Shown here piece by piece: positions 48,362 to 57,354 of a stretch of 64,000 nucleotides of DNA; the stretch's first letter is position 1; every line of letters begins with the position of its first letter. Source of the DNA: Actinoplanes sp. TBRC 11911 (GTDB taxonomy: Bacteria; Actinomycetota; Actinomycetes; Mycobacteriales; Micromonosporaceae); NCBI RefSeq assembly GCF_012933445.1, contig NZ_JABBNC010000007.1:1-64000 (forward strand), written 5' to 3'. A model generated the notes under the pieces. That model had not been told where the DNA came from and searched no databases. It was given only the letters and a program-made list of their open reading frames with translations. Both the position numbers and the translations under genes were made by a program.

Positions 48362-49926
48362 GTGGACATTTCGATCCGGATCAGCCACGCGATCCGGAGG
48401 GCAAGTGGACGTCCGGGCCCGGCCTGTCGGGCCTGCCGTCGGTGCTGTCGAGCGTCGATCTCAGTCTTGGCGGTAAGTCCGGCCGGATCGAGTCGAAGCC
48501 GGGCGGCAAAGTCACGTTCGGCCTCGGCGGGGCCGAGGTCGAGCTCGACCGCGAGCCCGGTGCTATCGAGCTGGCCAAAGCGCTCGGCAAGCCGAAGGGC
48601 GAGCACGAGATCGTCGGCGCCGACGGCCACCCGGCCCTGCGCCTGCGGCCCGGTAACGGCGACGAGGTCGAGGTCGATGTCCTCGGCAAGGACGCCACGA
48701 CGGTGACGCTGAACCGCACCGAGCGGGAGAAACTCGCGACGGACGTGGATCGGGCCGCGGCCGCGCAGCGCCTCGAGGTGGCCAGCGGCCCGGTCGACGT
48801 CTATCTCAGCCCGGGCGGCGACCTCGGTGTGCGGACCAAGGTCGGCGATCAGGACGCGCGAGCGCTCGAGTTCGACGCCAAGTCCTGGCTGAAGCTACGC
48901 GATGCCGAGGACGTGCTGACCGAGGGCTACGACGAGTTCGGCGACTACACCGATGCTCCTTACACCGAGGTCGACCGGCTGACGATCCCGACCAATCAGG
49001 GCTCGATCCTGCTGGAGAAGACGAGCCCGGGCGCTAACGGCAACATCCGCTGGAGCCAGGTGGGCTCCGACGACTGGTCGCTTGAACACGGCGCAAGCCA
49101 CGCCGACCCGTTCAACAAGGGACTCAAATACATCGAGTACGAGTCCGAGGCCGGCGCCGCTTTCAATCCGAAGAACCTGGAGTGGTACCGGTCGCGGGCC
49201 GGCGCCATGTTCGGGCGCGCCCAGAAGGGCCGGAACATGCGAACTGCTCCCCGCCGGATCTACCGTGCGACCGGGCACATTGACCGGTCTGCGCTCGCCG
49301 ACGACCAGCCGCTGCGGGTGATCATGGCCAGCGAGGGCCGCATGGCCGACGGCATCGACCTGCGGATGGCCGGCGCGAATCTGGCCCGCTACCGCGGGAA
49401 CCCGGTGCTGGGCTACGGCCACACGTACGGGGGCCGGGAGAACCTGCCGATCGGCCGGGTCAACCCGGACTCCCTGCGGGTCGAGGGCAAGCATCTGGTC
49501 GGCGACCTCGACTTCGACCAGGACGATCCGTTCGCCCTCAAGGTCGAGCGAAAGATGCGCGCCGGCTACCTGAACGCCGTCTCGATCGGGTTCGAGGTCA
49601 CCGAGTGGGAGAACGGCCAGGGCGACTATTGGCGCGGCGGCGTCGCGTCGGGCTGGGAGCCGGCCGAGCTCTCCGTGGTGCCGGTGCCGATGGACGCGAC
49701 TGCGCTGGTCACCTCCGGCCGCTCGCTCGACGACGCCGAGATGGCCGAGCTGCTGCGCCGCTTCGAGGCTGCGCTCCGCTCGGGCCGCGGCCCGATGTGG
49801 CTGGGCACGGATCCGGAGATCCGTCCCCGTGAAACGAAAGACGTCCCTGGGCCGCCGGCGCAGGAGATCAACCAGGACGCTGCGCGCTCGCTGCTCGCGG
49901 CCTTCGCACCCAAGGAGATCGGATGA
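48358..49926 (+). CDS. Capsid maturation protease with large N-terminal extension
   Basis: A 522-residue protein with a GTG start (GTGA overlap). Residues about 315-470 are the HK97-type prohead protease: LRVIMASEGR, the His in GYGHTYGG near 353, and catalytic Ser in GYLNAVSIGF near 406. The first 300 residues open with HFDPDQPRDPEGKWTSGPG, a phrase seen in Mu-gpF or portal-associated head proteins, followed by an unrecognised beta-rich region. The usual protease is about 200 residues, so this is a fusion. Confidence 0.82.
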   Translation: MSGHFDPDQPRDPEGKWTSGPGLSGLPSVLSSVDLSLGGKSGRIESKPGGKVTFGLGGAEVELDREPGAIELAKALGKPKGEHEIVGADGHPALRLRPGNGDEVEVDVLGKDATTVTLNRTEREKLATDVDRAAAAQRLEVASGPVDVYLSPGGDLGVRTKVGDQDARALEFDAKSWLKLRDAEDVLTEGYDEFGDYTDAPYTEVDRLTIPTNQGSILLEKTSPGANGNIRWSQVGSDDWSLEHGASHADPFNKGLKYIEYESEAGAAFNPKNLEWYRSRAGAMFGRAQKGRNMRTAPRRIYRATGHIDRSALADDQPLRVIMASEGRMADGIDLRMAGANLARYRGNPVLGYGHTYGGRENLPIGRVNPDSLRVEGKHLVGDLDFDQDDPFALKVERKMRAGYLNAVSIGFEVTEWENGQGDYWRGGVASGWEPAELSVVPVPMDATALVTSGRSLDDAEMAELLRRFEAALRSGRGPMWLGTDPEIRPRETKDVPGPPAQEINQDAARSLLAAFAPKEIG

Positions 49927-51464
49927 GCGACCAGCTCACCCTGGACGCGCTGGCCACGGAGGTCCGGCAGCGTCTCGAGGCCGTGAACAAGGACCAGGCC
50001 GAGCGCCTCTCGGACGAGCGGCTGCGGCAGCTCATCACCGAGGCGATGGACGGCCTCACCAAGGACGAGGAGTTCGTCCGCAAGATCCGCTTCGGCTCGG
50101 GCTCGGCCGACACGCAGCTGGTGGGCACGAAGTACGCCCGGTGGGGCCTGTCGGTCAGCGACGTCGAGTTCCTGCACGACCTGATGAGCTCGCACCGCGG
50201 ACAGCGGCTGAAGAACGGTACCCACCCGGGCCCGTCGGAGGAGCTGCAGCGCACGTTCGACAGCATCTCCGCGGCCCGCTACCTGTCGGCGGACAAGGTT
50301 ATGGCGATGGACCGCAAGGCCATCGACGACCTGTTCCCGCGGATCCCGCTGACCGAGTTCCACGGCTCCGACCGCGAGCTCGCCCGGGCGGGCAAGTTCG
50401 AGCTGACCGGCGCGTACCAGCGGGCGATCCGCGCGATGGACACCCAGACCTCCGGCGAGGGCCAGCAGCTGATCGGCGCCCAGTACGTGGGCGAGCTGTG
50501 GGACGCGCCGCGCCAGCTGGGCAAGGTGTTCCCGCTGATCGACAGCTTCGAGATGACCGACCCGACGGCGTACCTGCCGGTCGAGGTGGACATCCCGGAG
50601 ATGCTGTTCGTCCCGGAGAACCTCGCGAGCAACTCGTCGGACTACGCCACCGTCGAGACCGGCTCGCAGCGGGTGCAGGTCGATGCGAAGAAGTTCATCA
50701 TCCACCAGATGTGGTCGGGTGAGATGGACGAGGACTCGATCATCCCGTTCGTCCCGTTCCTGCGCCGGCAGGCGGCGTACGCGGTCGCGCACTACGCGGA
50801 CTCACTGGTGATCAACGGCGACAACACGAACGCGGCGACCGGCAACATCAACCTCGACGACGCCGACCCGGCCGACACCAAGCACTACCTGGCGTTCGAC
50901 GGCATCCGGCACGCGGCGCTGGTCGACAACACGGCCAACGCCAAGGACGCGACCGGCTCGGCGGCGACGTGGGCGCAGCTGATCGGCATGCGCAGCCTCA
51001 TGGTCGACCGGACCCGCCTGGTCGACTGGGGCCACCCGACCGACCCGGACGACCTGATCTACGTGTCCGAGCCGGACACCGCCGACCGCATCGCCCAGCT
51101 GGACGAGGTCGTCACGGCCGACAAGTACGGCCCGGCCGCGACGGTCTTCACCGGCGAGGTGTCGCGCATCGGCCGCAACCGGCACATCGCGTCGATCGCG
51201 GTCCCGAAGACCGAGGCCGACGGCAAGGTGTCGACCACGGCGAACAACAACACGCTGGGCCAGACGGTGCTGTTCAACCGCAGGGGTTTCAAGGTCGGCT
51301 GGCGCCGGCGCGTGATGGTCGAGTCCGAGCGTCTGCCGGGCCGCGACCAGACCCGGCTCGTGTACTCGCTGCGCCTGGGCCTCGGCCGGTTCACGCCGAC
51401 CGGTGCCGCGTCCGGGATCGAGTCGGCTGCGGTGCTCTACAACCAGTCCACGGCCGCGAGCTAA
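49923..51464 (+). CDS. Major capsid protein
   Basis: A 513-residue protein with a scaffold-like helical N-terminus (about 1-150, rich in Glu, Arg and Leu) and an HK97-like capsid core. The core contains FEMTDPTAYLPVEVDIPEM near 208 and SGEMDEDSIIPFVPFLRRQ near 263. The ATGA overlap with the protease gene is typical of HK97 head modules. The N-terminal delta domain would be removed by the protease. Confidence 0.85.
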   Translation: MSDQLTLDALATEVRQRLEAVNKDQAERLSDERLRQLITEAMDGLTKDEEFVRKIRFGSGSADTQLVGTKYARWGLSVSDVEFLHDLMSSHRGQRLKNGTHPGPSEELQRTFDSISAARYLSADKVMAMDRKAIDDLFPRIPLTEFHGSDRELARAGKFELTGAYQRAIRAMDTQTSGEGQQLIGAQYVGELWDAPRQLGKVFPLIDSFEMTDPTAYLPVEVDIPEMLFVPENLASNSSDYATVETGSQRVQVDAKKFIIHQMWSGEMDEDSIIPFVPFLRRQAAYAVAHYADSLVINGDNTNAATGNINLDDADPADTKHYLAFDGIRHAALVDNTANAKDATGSAATWAQLIGMRSLMVDRTRLVDWGHPTDPDDLIYVSEPDTADRIAQLDEVVTADKYGPAATVFTGEVSRIGRNRHIASIAVPKTEADGKVSTTANNNTLGQTVLFNRRGFKVGWRRRVMVESERLPGRDQTRLVYSLRLGLGRFTPTGAASGIESAAVLYNQSTAAS

Positions 51465-51485
51465 GCGACCCGTAACCACCCGCCG

Positions 51486-51514
51486 CGGGCGGCCGGCCTG
51501 GTGCTGGCCGCCCG
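51486..51514 (+). terminator. Hairpin after the capsid gene
   Basis: CGGGCGGCC (51486-51494) pairs with GGCCGCCCG (51506-51514). There is no T-run, so it is probably an attenuator or mRNA-stabilising hairpin that sets capsid expression against the downstream genes. Confidence 0.5.
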
Positions 51515-51535
51515 TTGGCGTGGAAGGAGTGAGAG

Positions 51536-51886
51536 ATGGCGGGACGCGATCGCAACGCGACGTGGCCGCGGGACCGGGCTAACCGGATCTCGGTCAAGGC
51601 GGCGGAAACCCTGGCCGCGAACCGGACGATCACACCAGCAGAGGTGGAGCGGTATCAGCTGATGGCGTTCAACGCTGTGGCGACCGGCCGGACCATCACG
51701 CTTCCGCCCGAGGAGTCCTCGGCGGGCGTGCAGCTGTTCATCATCAACGCCAGCTCCGGTGCCGCTGCGCTGACCGTGCAGAACGACGCGGCCGGCGCGG
51801 TGACGGTGATCCAGCAGAGCGAGTCGGGCATGGTCGTCTGCGACGGCACGTCCTGGTTCGCGATGACCGGGGCGGTCAACTCCTGA
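51536..51886 (+). CDS. Probable capsid decoration or head-fiber protein
   Basis: A 116-residue protein. The C-terminal part (YQLMAFNAVATGRTITLPPE, then VQLFIINASSGAAALTVQND) is a compact beta domain with Gly/Ala-rich turns, as in small head-decoration proteins. It directly follows the major capsid gene. GGAAGGAG ribosome site. Its TGA overlaps the next ATG. Confidence 0.55.
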   Translation: MAGRDRNATWPRDRANRISVKAAETLAANRTITPAEVERYQLMAFNAVATGRTITLPPEESSAGVQLFIINASSGAAALTVQNDAAGAVTVIQQSESGMVVCDGTSWFAMTGAVNS

Positions 51887-52161
51887 TGGCCCGCTACCAG
51901 GTCGCCCACAAATACCGGTCCACTCGCGACGGCCAGCAGTTCGGGCCGTACCTCGTGGGCGATGTAGTCGAGCTGAGCGACGAGGATGCCGCCTGGGTCA
52001 ACCGGGACTCGCCCGGTTGCCTCGAGGCGGAAAAGCCAGCCAAGCCCGAGCCTGACCCCGATCCCGAGCCTGACCCGGCCGACGACGCCGAGCCGGAGCG
52101 CGAGAAGCCGCCGACGCCGAACCGGCAGCGCCGCGGCGGCGCGAACCGGAGCAGCTCGTGA
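51886..52161 (+). CDS. Small virion-associated protein with acidic tail
   Basis: A 91-residue protein. The first 45 residues form a small folded unit (YRSTRDGQQFGPYLVGDVVEL), and the rest is a Pro/Asp/Glu repeat followed by a basic end. Similar short proteins lie after capsid genes in actinophages. Its function is unknown. Confidence 0.5.
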   Translation: MARYQVAHKYRSTRDGQQFGPYLVGDVVELSDEDAAWVNRDSPGCLEAEKPAKPEPDPDPEPDPADDAEPEREKPPTPNRQRRGGANRSSS

Positions 52162-52589
52162 CGGTGCGGATTTCGACGGCCGCGCGTAACGCCGCCGCGG
52201 CCGCGGTCGCCGCCCTGGTCGACGGCGGCTCCGGGGCCGGACGGCTGCGCATCTACACCGGCGCCCAGCCGGCCGGGCCTGGGACGTCACCGTCGGGCAC
52301 ACTGCTGCTGGACATCCCGTTCAGCGACCCGGCGTTCGGGGCACCGTCGAACGGCACGGTCACCGCGGACGACACCCCGGCGCTGACCGGTACCGGCGCG
52401 GCGACAGGCACCGCCGGATGGTTCCGGCTGCTCGACTCGACCGAGGCGGCCGGGACCGGGCTCGGCGTGGTCGACGGGTCGGTCACCGCGACCGGTGGGG
52501 GTGGCGACGTCACGCTGTCGACGACCGCGATCAGCACCGGTCTGTCCGTCACGGTCACCTCGCTGACGATCACGCAGCCCGCCAGCTGA
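52158..52589 (+). CDS. Virion structural protein
   Basis: A 143-residue Gly/Thr/Ala-rich beta protein starting with GTG. LRIYTGAQPAGPGTSPSGTLL near residue 30 is a phrase common in structural proteins of actinophages encoded between capsid and connector. Exact role unknown. Confidence 0.55.
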   Translation: MTVRISTAARNAAAAAVAALVDGGSGAGRLRIYTGAQPAGPGTSPSGTLLLDIPFSDPAFGAPSNGTVTADDTPALTGTGAATGTAGWFRLLDSTEAAGTGLGVVDGSVTATGGGGDVTLSTTAISTGLSVTVTSLTITQPAS

Positions 52590-52605
52590 TCGAGGGGGCC
52601 GCGCG

Positions 52606-53574
52606 GTGGCGAACCTGTTCACGACGCAGACGCCGTCCGGGGCGGACAACAGCGACGGCGCGCCAGGCATCACCACGGCCACGACGTTGCGGTTCGCCCA
52701 GAACGGGTACATCACCGCGGTGCGCTTCTACGCGACCAGCACGGTCGGCGGAACGTACACGGGTGCCGTCTGGCAGGTCACCTCGCCGGACTCCGCCTCG
52801 GCCGGCACGCTGCTCGCCTCCGAGGTGCGCGCGAGCTCACCGGCGGCCGCCGGCTGGAACCTGATCCCGCTGGACACGCCGGTGCCGGTGACCGCCGGCA
52901 CGCTGTACCGCGTCGGGACGCACAATTCCGAGGGCCGGTACGTCAGCCGCAGCGGTTTCTTCAACGGCGCCGGGCTGAGCAACGGCGACATCTCGGCCCT
53001 CGAGGACGGCGAGATCGTCGGCGGGATCGGCACCATCCGGCAGGGAACGTTCGAGGTCAACGCCGCTCTCGCGTACCCGACGGACTTCTTCGGCAGCACC
53101 TGCTACTTCGCCGACGTCGAGTTCGTGCTCTCCCTCGAGGAGGCGGTCACCGGGTCGGGCGCGATCGCGTTGCCTTCGCTGACCGCGGCCGGCGCCGGCA
53201 TCGTGTCCGCTACCGGCTCTGGCGCGATCGCGTTGCCCGCGATCACCGCGGCGGGCGCGGGGGTGGCCACCGCGGCGGGCGCCGGCGGGCTGACCCTTGC
53301 GCCTCTCGCGGCCGCCGGATCCGGTACCGCGGCCGCGGCGGGCAGCGGCGCGATCGTCCTGCCTTCGCTGAGCGTCTCGGGTGTCGGCAGCTCACCCATC
53401 ACCGGCGCGGCCGCGCTGATCCTGCCGGCCTTGCGGGTCACCGGTTCCGGCGCGGTCGAGGGCGGGCCGTCGTCGCCGAACGCGGCGCTGGTCGCGACAT
53501 CGCGCAGGCCGGTGCTGTCCACGACATCTCGCCGCCAGGTCATCACGACGACCGGGCGGGCGATCCCGCTGTAG
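52606..53574 (+). CDS. DUF4082 protein with five C-terminal repeats
   Basis: A 322-residue protein. The N-terminal 170 residues match DUF4082 (TTLRFAQNGYITAVRFYATS and LYRVGTHNSEGRYV). Residues about 180-290 then hold five units of about 21 residues built on GSGAIALPSLTAAGAG. It ends in an Arg/Thr-rich tail. DUF4082 occurs in secreted and virion proteins, so this is a likely head-surface or fiber protein. Confidence 0.7.
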   Translation: MANLFTTQTPSGADNSDGAPGITTATTLRFAQNGYITAVRFYATSTVGGTYTGAVWQVTSPDSASAGTLLASEVRASSPAAAGWNLIPLDTPVPVTAGTLYRVGTHNSEGRYVSRSGFFNGAGLSNGDISALEDGEIVGGIGTIRQGTFEVNAALAYPTDFFGSTCYFADVEFVLSLEEAVTGSGAIALPSLTAAGAGIVSATGSGAIALPAITAAGAGVATAAGAGGLTLAPLAAAGSGTAAAAGSGAIVLPSLSVSGVGSSPITGAAALILPALRVTGSGAVEGGPSSPNAALVATSRRPVLSTTSRRQVITTTGRAIPL

Positions 53575-53584
53575 GAGGTGCCGG

Positions 53585-54460
53585 ATGGCGATGGCCACGT
53601 ACGACCTCGGCGACGCCGTCCCGCTCGAATACTTGGCGTACGACGGCGACGGCAACCTGGTCGACGCCGCGGTGGCGCTGACCGTCACCGCCCCCGACGG
53701 CACCAACCCGGACGTGACGCTTGAACACCCGAGCGTCGGCGTGTACCGGGCGCTCGCGCCAGCGAACCAGCTGGAATTCTGGGCCGGAGCGTGGACCGTG
53801 TCCGGCGCGGTCACCGACGTCAAGCTGGTGACCTGGACCGTGGTCGCCCGCACGACGCCGGCCTACACCGACGCCGAGAAGGTCAAGAAGGCGCTGACCG
53901 GGCAGTCCGGTGCGCAGCCGATCGACGTGCGCGGTGACCTGATCGACGACGCGATCGGCGCCGCGTCCCGGCAGATCGACAACCGGTGCGGCCGGCGGTT
54001 CTACGCCGACACCGGCCTGGTCGCCCGGATTTTCCCGGCGCTCGACCGGTTCATCACGACGCCCGACGGTGCCCAGTCGCTGCACATCGACGACCTCGCC
54101 TCGCCGACCGGCCTGATCGTGGAGACCCGGACACGGTTCGGCTCGCCCTGGTCGCCGGTCACGGGCTTTGAGACCGGGCCCGACAACGCGGCGCTCGATG
54201 GCCGGCCGTCGACGGAGATCCTCGCCGTGGCCGGGTGGCTGAGCGACGCCACGAAGGTGCGGGTGACCGGCCGGTGGGGTTGGCCGTCGGTGCCGGACGA
54301 GGTGTCGCAGGCGTGCGCGCTGCAGGCCGCGCGGCTCTACCGCCGCAAGGACTCTCCGGAGGGCGTGCTGGGCAACTCTGAGTGGGGCGCGGTGCGGGTG
54401 TCCCGGTTCGACCCGGACGTGGAATCGCTGATCGCCCCGTACATCCTGATCACCGCCTAG
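53585..54460 (+). CDS. Head-tail connector with Ig-like N-terminus
   Basis: A 291-residue protein. Residues 1-95 look like an Ig-type beta domain (AVALTVTAPDGTNPDVTLEH, then YRALAPANQLEFWAGAWTVSG). The C-terminal part has DDAIGAASRQIDNRCGRRFY near 121 and CALQAARLYRRKDSPEGVLG near 245, as in HK97 gp6-type connectors. It joins portal to tail. Confidence 0.72.
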   Translation: MAMATYDLGDAVPLEYLAYDGDGNLVDAAVALTVTAPDGTNPDVTLEHPSVGVYRALAPANQLEFWAGAWTVSGAVTDVKLVTWTVVARTTPAYTDAEKVKKALTGQSGAQPIDVRGDLIDDAIGAASRQIDNRCGRRFYADTGLVARIFPALDRFITTPDGAQSLHIDDLASPTGLIVETRTRFGSPWSPVTGFETGPDNAALDGRPSTEILAVAGWLSDATKVRVTGRWGWPSVPDEVSQACALQAARLYRRKDSPEGVLGNSEWGAVRVSRFDPDVESLIAPYILITA

Positions 54461-54468
54461 GAGGCGTA

Positions 54469-54723
54469 GTGCGTAGCACCGAGACGATCCTCAAGGACCT
54501 GCGCAAGCGCGCGGCCGCAGGAGAGGACGTGCGGCAGCAAATAATCTCTCAGGAGACGATCGCCCGGCTGGTGGCCGAGCTGGCCACCGTCGACACCGAC
54601 GACGTCGACCGCGCGCGCGGGCTGATCGGCCAGATCGGCGTGCACATGCGCCTGGTCGAGGAAGAACCCGCATTTCCTGAGCCCGCGCTGCCCGAGCGCA
54701 GGCCGGAGGCCGCGGCGAAGTGA
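54469..54723 (+). CDS. Small connector-region protein
   Basis: An 84-residue helical protein starting with GTG after TAGGAGG. DLRKRAAAGEDVRQQIISQET and VDTDDVDRARGLIGQIG suggest a helical hairpin, and the tail is Pro/Glu-rich. It lies in the position of head-closure proteins. GTGA overlap with the next gene. Confidence 0.5.
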   Translation: MRSTETILKDLRKRAAAGEDVRQQIISQETIARLVAELATVDTDDVDRARGLIGQIGVHMRLVEEEPAFPEPALPERRPEAAAK

Positions 54724-55145
54724 ACGTCCTGTCGATCAAGAAGGGCATCGCCGCGAACGCCCGGCAGGTCAAGGGTTTGACGGCGTACGCGTTCTGCCCG
54801 GACGCGATCGAGCCGCCGACGTTCTACTGCGGTGAGGTCGAGATCAAATATCACCAGACCTACGGCGGGGACGCCGAGGTCATGGTCATGGGCTACCTGC
54901 TCACCTCGCACGCCGAGGACGAGGCCGGGCAGGCGCTGCTCGACCAATACCTGTCGGTCGGCACGGCGAAGAGCGTGGTCGACGCGATCGAGGGCCTGCC
55001 CGGTAATCCGCAGTCCCTCGGCGGGGCCTGCGACGACCTGGTGATCGGCAACGCGACCGGTTATCGGACCTACCAGGTCGGCACCGGCACCTTCTACGGA
55101 GCCAAGCTGCCGATCACGGTCATCGGCGTACGCAGTCAGGAGTAG
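54720..55145 (+). CDS. Probable tail terminator or head-tail joining protein
   Basis: A 141-residue protein starting with GTG. KGIAANARQVKGLTAYAF near residue 8, then PPTFYCGEVEIKYHQTYGG and VMVMGYLLTSHAEDEAGQ, fits the small tail-terminator fold. It lies immediately upstream of the tail-tube genes, as expected. Confidence 0.62.
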   Translation: MNVLSIKKGIAANARQVKGLTAYAFCPDAIEPPTFYCGEVEIKYHQTYGGDAEVMVMGYLLTSHAEDEAGQALLDQYLSVGTAKSVVDAIEGLPGNPQSLGGACDDLVIGNATGYRTYQVGTGTFYGAKLPITVIGVRSQE

Positions 55146-55147
55146 CG

Positions 55148-55897
55148 ATGGCCAAGCAGACCCTGCGCAACGTCCGCCTGTTCATGGGCGGTTGCGACCT
55201 CACCGGCCAGTCCAACAAGCTGGAATTGAGCGGCGAGTTCGAGGAGAAGGACTCGACCTGCTGGCCGGTCGCCGACTCCCAGACTCGCATCGCCAAAGAG
55301 ATCCTGTTCGGCCTGTTCAGCGCGAAGATCGCCGCATCGGGCCTGTGGGACGCCGGCGATCCCTCGCTGGTCGACGACGCGTTGTGGGCCAGCCGCGGCG
55401 GGTTCGCGGGTTGGACCGCCTGTCCGGACGGCTCCCTCGAGGCGGCGGTCGCCTACATGATGACCGCGGGCGAGTCGTCCTATCAGCTGCTCGGCGCGCC
55501 CGGTGATGTCGCTCCGTGGCAGGCGTCGATGACCGGGACCGGCTGGATGGCGCGGGGGCAGGTGGCCAGCGCGCCCGGGACCGCGCGGACCGCGACCGGC
55601 ACCGGCACGATTCTCAACCTCGGCGCCGTTCCGGCGGGTAAGCGGCTGCACGCGTCGCTGCATGTCCTGTCGATCGCGGGCACGGCGACGCCGACGATCA
55701 CCACGAAGGTTCAGTCGGCGGCCGCGGTCGGGTTTTCCGGCCCGACCGACCGGATCACGTTCGCGGCCGCCACGGCTCTCGGTGGCCAGTATCAGACCCT
55801 GGCCGGGCCGATCACCGACGGTTTCTACCGGCTGTCGTGGACGATCACCGGCACGACGCCGTCGTTCCTGGTCGCCGCCGCCATCGGCATCGACTAG
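55148..55897 (+). CDS. Tail-tube-like protein, long paralogue
   Basis: A 249-residue protein. MAKQTLRNVRLFMGGCDLTG and LSGEFEEKDSTCW match the start of the next gene product (MAKQTIKAAFLGVNG, LTIEYEEKDATVF). The C-terminal 100 residues form an extra beta domain that may stand out from the tube. It is followed by a strong terminator. Confidence 0.65.
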   Translation: MAKQTLRNVRLFMGGCDLTGQSNKLELSGEFEEKDSTCWPVADSQTRIAKEILFGLFSAKIAASGLWDAGDPSLVDDALWASRGGFAGWTACPDGSLEAAVAYMMTAGESSYQLLGAPGDVAPWQASMTGTGWMARGQVASAPGTARTATGTGTILNLGAVPAGKRLHASLHVLSIAGTATPTITTKVQSAAAVGFSGPTDRITFAAATALGGQYQTLAGPITDGFYRLSWTITGTTPSFLVAAAIGID

Positions 55898-55919
55898 CCC
55901 ATTCCGCTCTTCGTCTTCG

Positions 55920-55944
55920 GCCCGGCCGTCCGCCGGGCTTTTTT
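55920..55944 (+). terminator. Strong intrinsic terminator between tail-tube genes
   Basis: GCCCGGC (55920-55926) pairs with GCCGGGC (55932-55938) around a 5-base loop, followed by six T. It lies inside the late operon, so it must be leaky, antiterminated, or followed by another promoter. Confidence 0.85.
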
Positions 55945-55965
55945 CATGCCCGAAGGAGGCCCGTC

Positions 55966-56376
55966 GTGGCCAAGCAAACGATCAAGGCGGCCTTTCTCGG
56001 CGTCAACGGTGTCGACCGGTCGTCGTGGTGCAGCAAGATCGAGTTGACGATCGAGTACGAGGAGAAGGACGCGACCGTTTTCACCAGCGGCGGCGCGAAG
56101 GAGATCTTGTACGGGCTGGAGGGATCCAAGCTCGCGGTCACCCTGAAAAACGACGTCGCGACCGGGCAGCTCGACGAGCTGCTGTGGGCGCTGCGCGGCA
56201 CGATCGTGCCGTTCGAGGTCCGGGTCTCCAACGCCGTGGTTGGCGTGTCCAACCCGAAGTACACGGGGTCCGTCGGCATCGGCACGCTGACCCCGATCTC
56301 CGGCGCTCCGGGCGACGTCAACGAGGCCTCCTACACGTGGACGTGCTCCGGGCCGATCACCCGGGCTACCGCCTGA
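55966..56376 (+). CDS. Major tail tube protein, short paralogue
   Basis: A 136-residue protein starting with GTG after AAGGAGG. It is shorter than the upstream paralogue and consists only of the tube domain. KIELTIEYEEKDATVFTSGG near 24-43 and a Gly/Thr-rich C-terminus (VGIGTLTPISGAPGDVNEA) are typical of tail tube proteins. Confidence 0.68.
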   Translation: MAKQTIKAAFLGVNGVDRSSWCSKIELTIEYEEKDATVFTSGGAKEILYGLEGSKLAVTLKNDVATGQLDELLWALRGTIVPFEVRVSNAVVGVSNPKYTGSVGIGTLTPISGAPGDVNEASYTWTCSGPITRATA

Positions 56377-56379
56377 GTC

Positions 56380-56856
56380 ATGGACGCTGTCGCTATCGAG
56401 CCGGACCACGACTCATTCACCCGGGTCGCCCGGGCGCTGCGCGACGAGGCGCCCGGCCGGGAATGGCGGCAGGATCTGTCCAAGGGCATGGGGGCCGCGC
56501 TCGCCCCGGGCGTCGCCGCCGTCCGCTCGGCCGTACTCTCGCGCGGCGGTGGCGCCGGCCACGAGGGCCAGCCGCTGCGCCAGGCGGTCGCCGCCGCGGT
56601 GCACGTAGTCCCGCTCGACTCGGGCGCCACGATCGTCGCCGATCACACCCCGCAGGTCCGCCAGTTCGCACACGCCCCGAAGCGACTCAACGAGCGCGGG
56701 GGCTGGCGGCGCCGGGTCTTCGGTTCCAACGTCACCGTCATCCAGATCGGCGCCCCCGGCTGGTTCGACGACACCCTGCAAGACAACTCCCGGTTGCACG
56801 CCGCCGCGTACGCGGCACTCGACGGGCGTGCCGGCCGCATCGCCAGGAAGGTTTGA
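56380..56856 (+). CDS. HK97 gp10-like tail protein
   Basis: A 158-residue protein encoded four bases after the tube gene. The N-terminal helix (DHDSFTRVARALRDEA) and the HTPQVRQFAHAPKRL then WRRRVFGSNVTVIQIGAPGWF pattern resemble gp10-type connector or tail-completion proteins. Assignment by position and style. Confidence 0.55.
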   Translation: MDAVAIEPDHDSFTRVARALRDEAPGREWRQDLSKGMGAALAPGVAAVRSAVLSRGGGAGHEGQPLRQAVAAAVHVVPLDSGATIVADHTPQVRQFAHAPKRLNERGGWRRRVFGSNVTVIQIGAPGWFDDTLQDNSRLHAAAYAALDGRAGRIARKV

Positions 56857-56859
56857 CCC

Positions 56860-57354
56860 TTGTTCCTCGAATACAGCCCGGAAGGCCAGCCGACGCAGCG
56901 CTGGCACATGAAGCCCGGAAACTTCCGGGTGCCGGAGATGAAGCTCATCCAGCAGGTGTCCGGCATCAAATGGGGCCAGTTCGCCGCCGAGCTGCAGCTC
57001 GGCAACATCGACGCTCTGCAGGCGCTGCTGTGGACCTACCTGCGCCGCCAGCACCCCGCGCTCAAGATCGAAGACGTCGACTTCGCCGGCGACGAGGTGA
57101 AGCTGGTCAAAGACGTCGACGAGCTCGAGCAGGACCTGGCCGACCTCGAAGACGCCAAGGGCAGCATGCCCGAGGCCGAGCGGCTGGCAGGCATCGCGTT
57201 CACCCGGATCGCGATCCGGTCGGCGCCGCTGTCGCCGGGAAAAGCCCAGGCGGTCACTCCTGCCGAACCGGCGCCGCAGCCCGAGGCGCTGCCGATGGAT
57301 GCCCCGGCGGCTGTCTCGACGCCGACGGCGGACCCGGCTCTCTCGACGAGCTGA
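56860..57354 (+). CDS. Tail assembly chaperone, zero-frame product
   Basis: A 164-residue protein starting with TTG. It contains LIQQVSGIKWGQFAAELQLGN near residue 30 and an acidic helical middle, and lies directly upstream of the tape measure gene as lambda gpG does. Its C-terminal end (after residue 127) is a Pro/Ala/Thr-rich tail, replaced in the frameshift product. See the slippery site at 57237-57243. Confidence 0.75.
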   Translation: MFLEYSPEGQPTQRWHMKPGNFRVPEMKLIQQVSGIKWGQFAAELQLGNIDALQALLWTYLRRQHPALKIEDVDFAGDEVKLVKDVDELEQDLADLEDAKGSMPEAERLAGIAFTRIAIRSAPLSPGKAQAVTPAEPAPQPEALPMDAPAAVSTPTADPALSTS

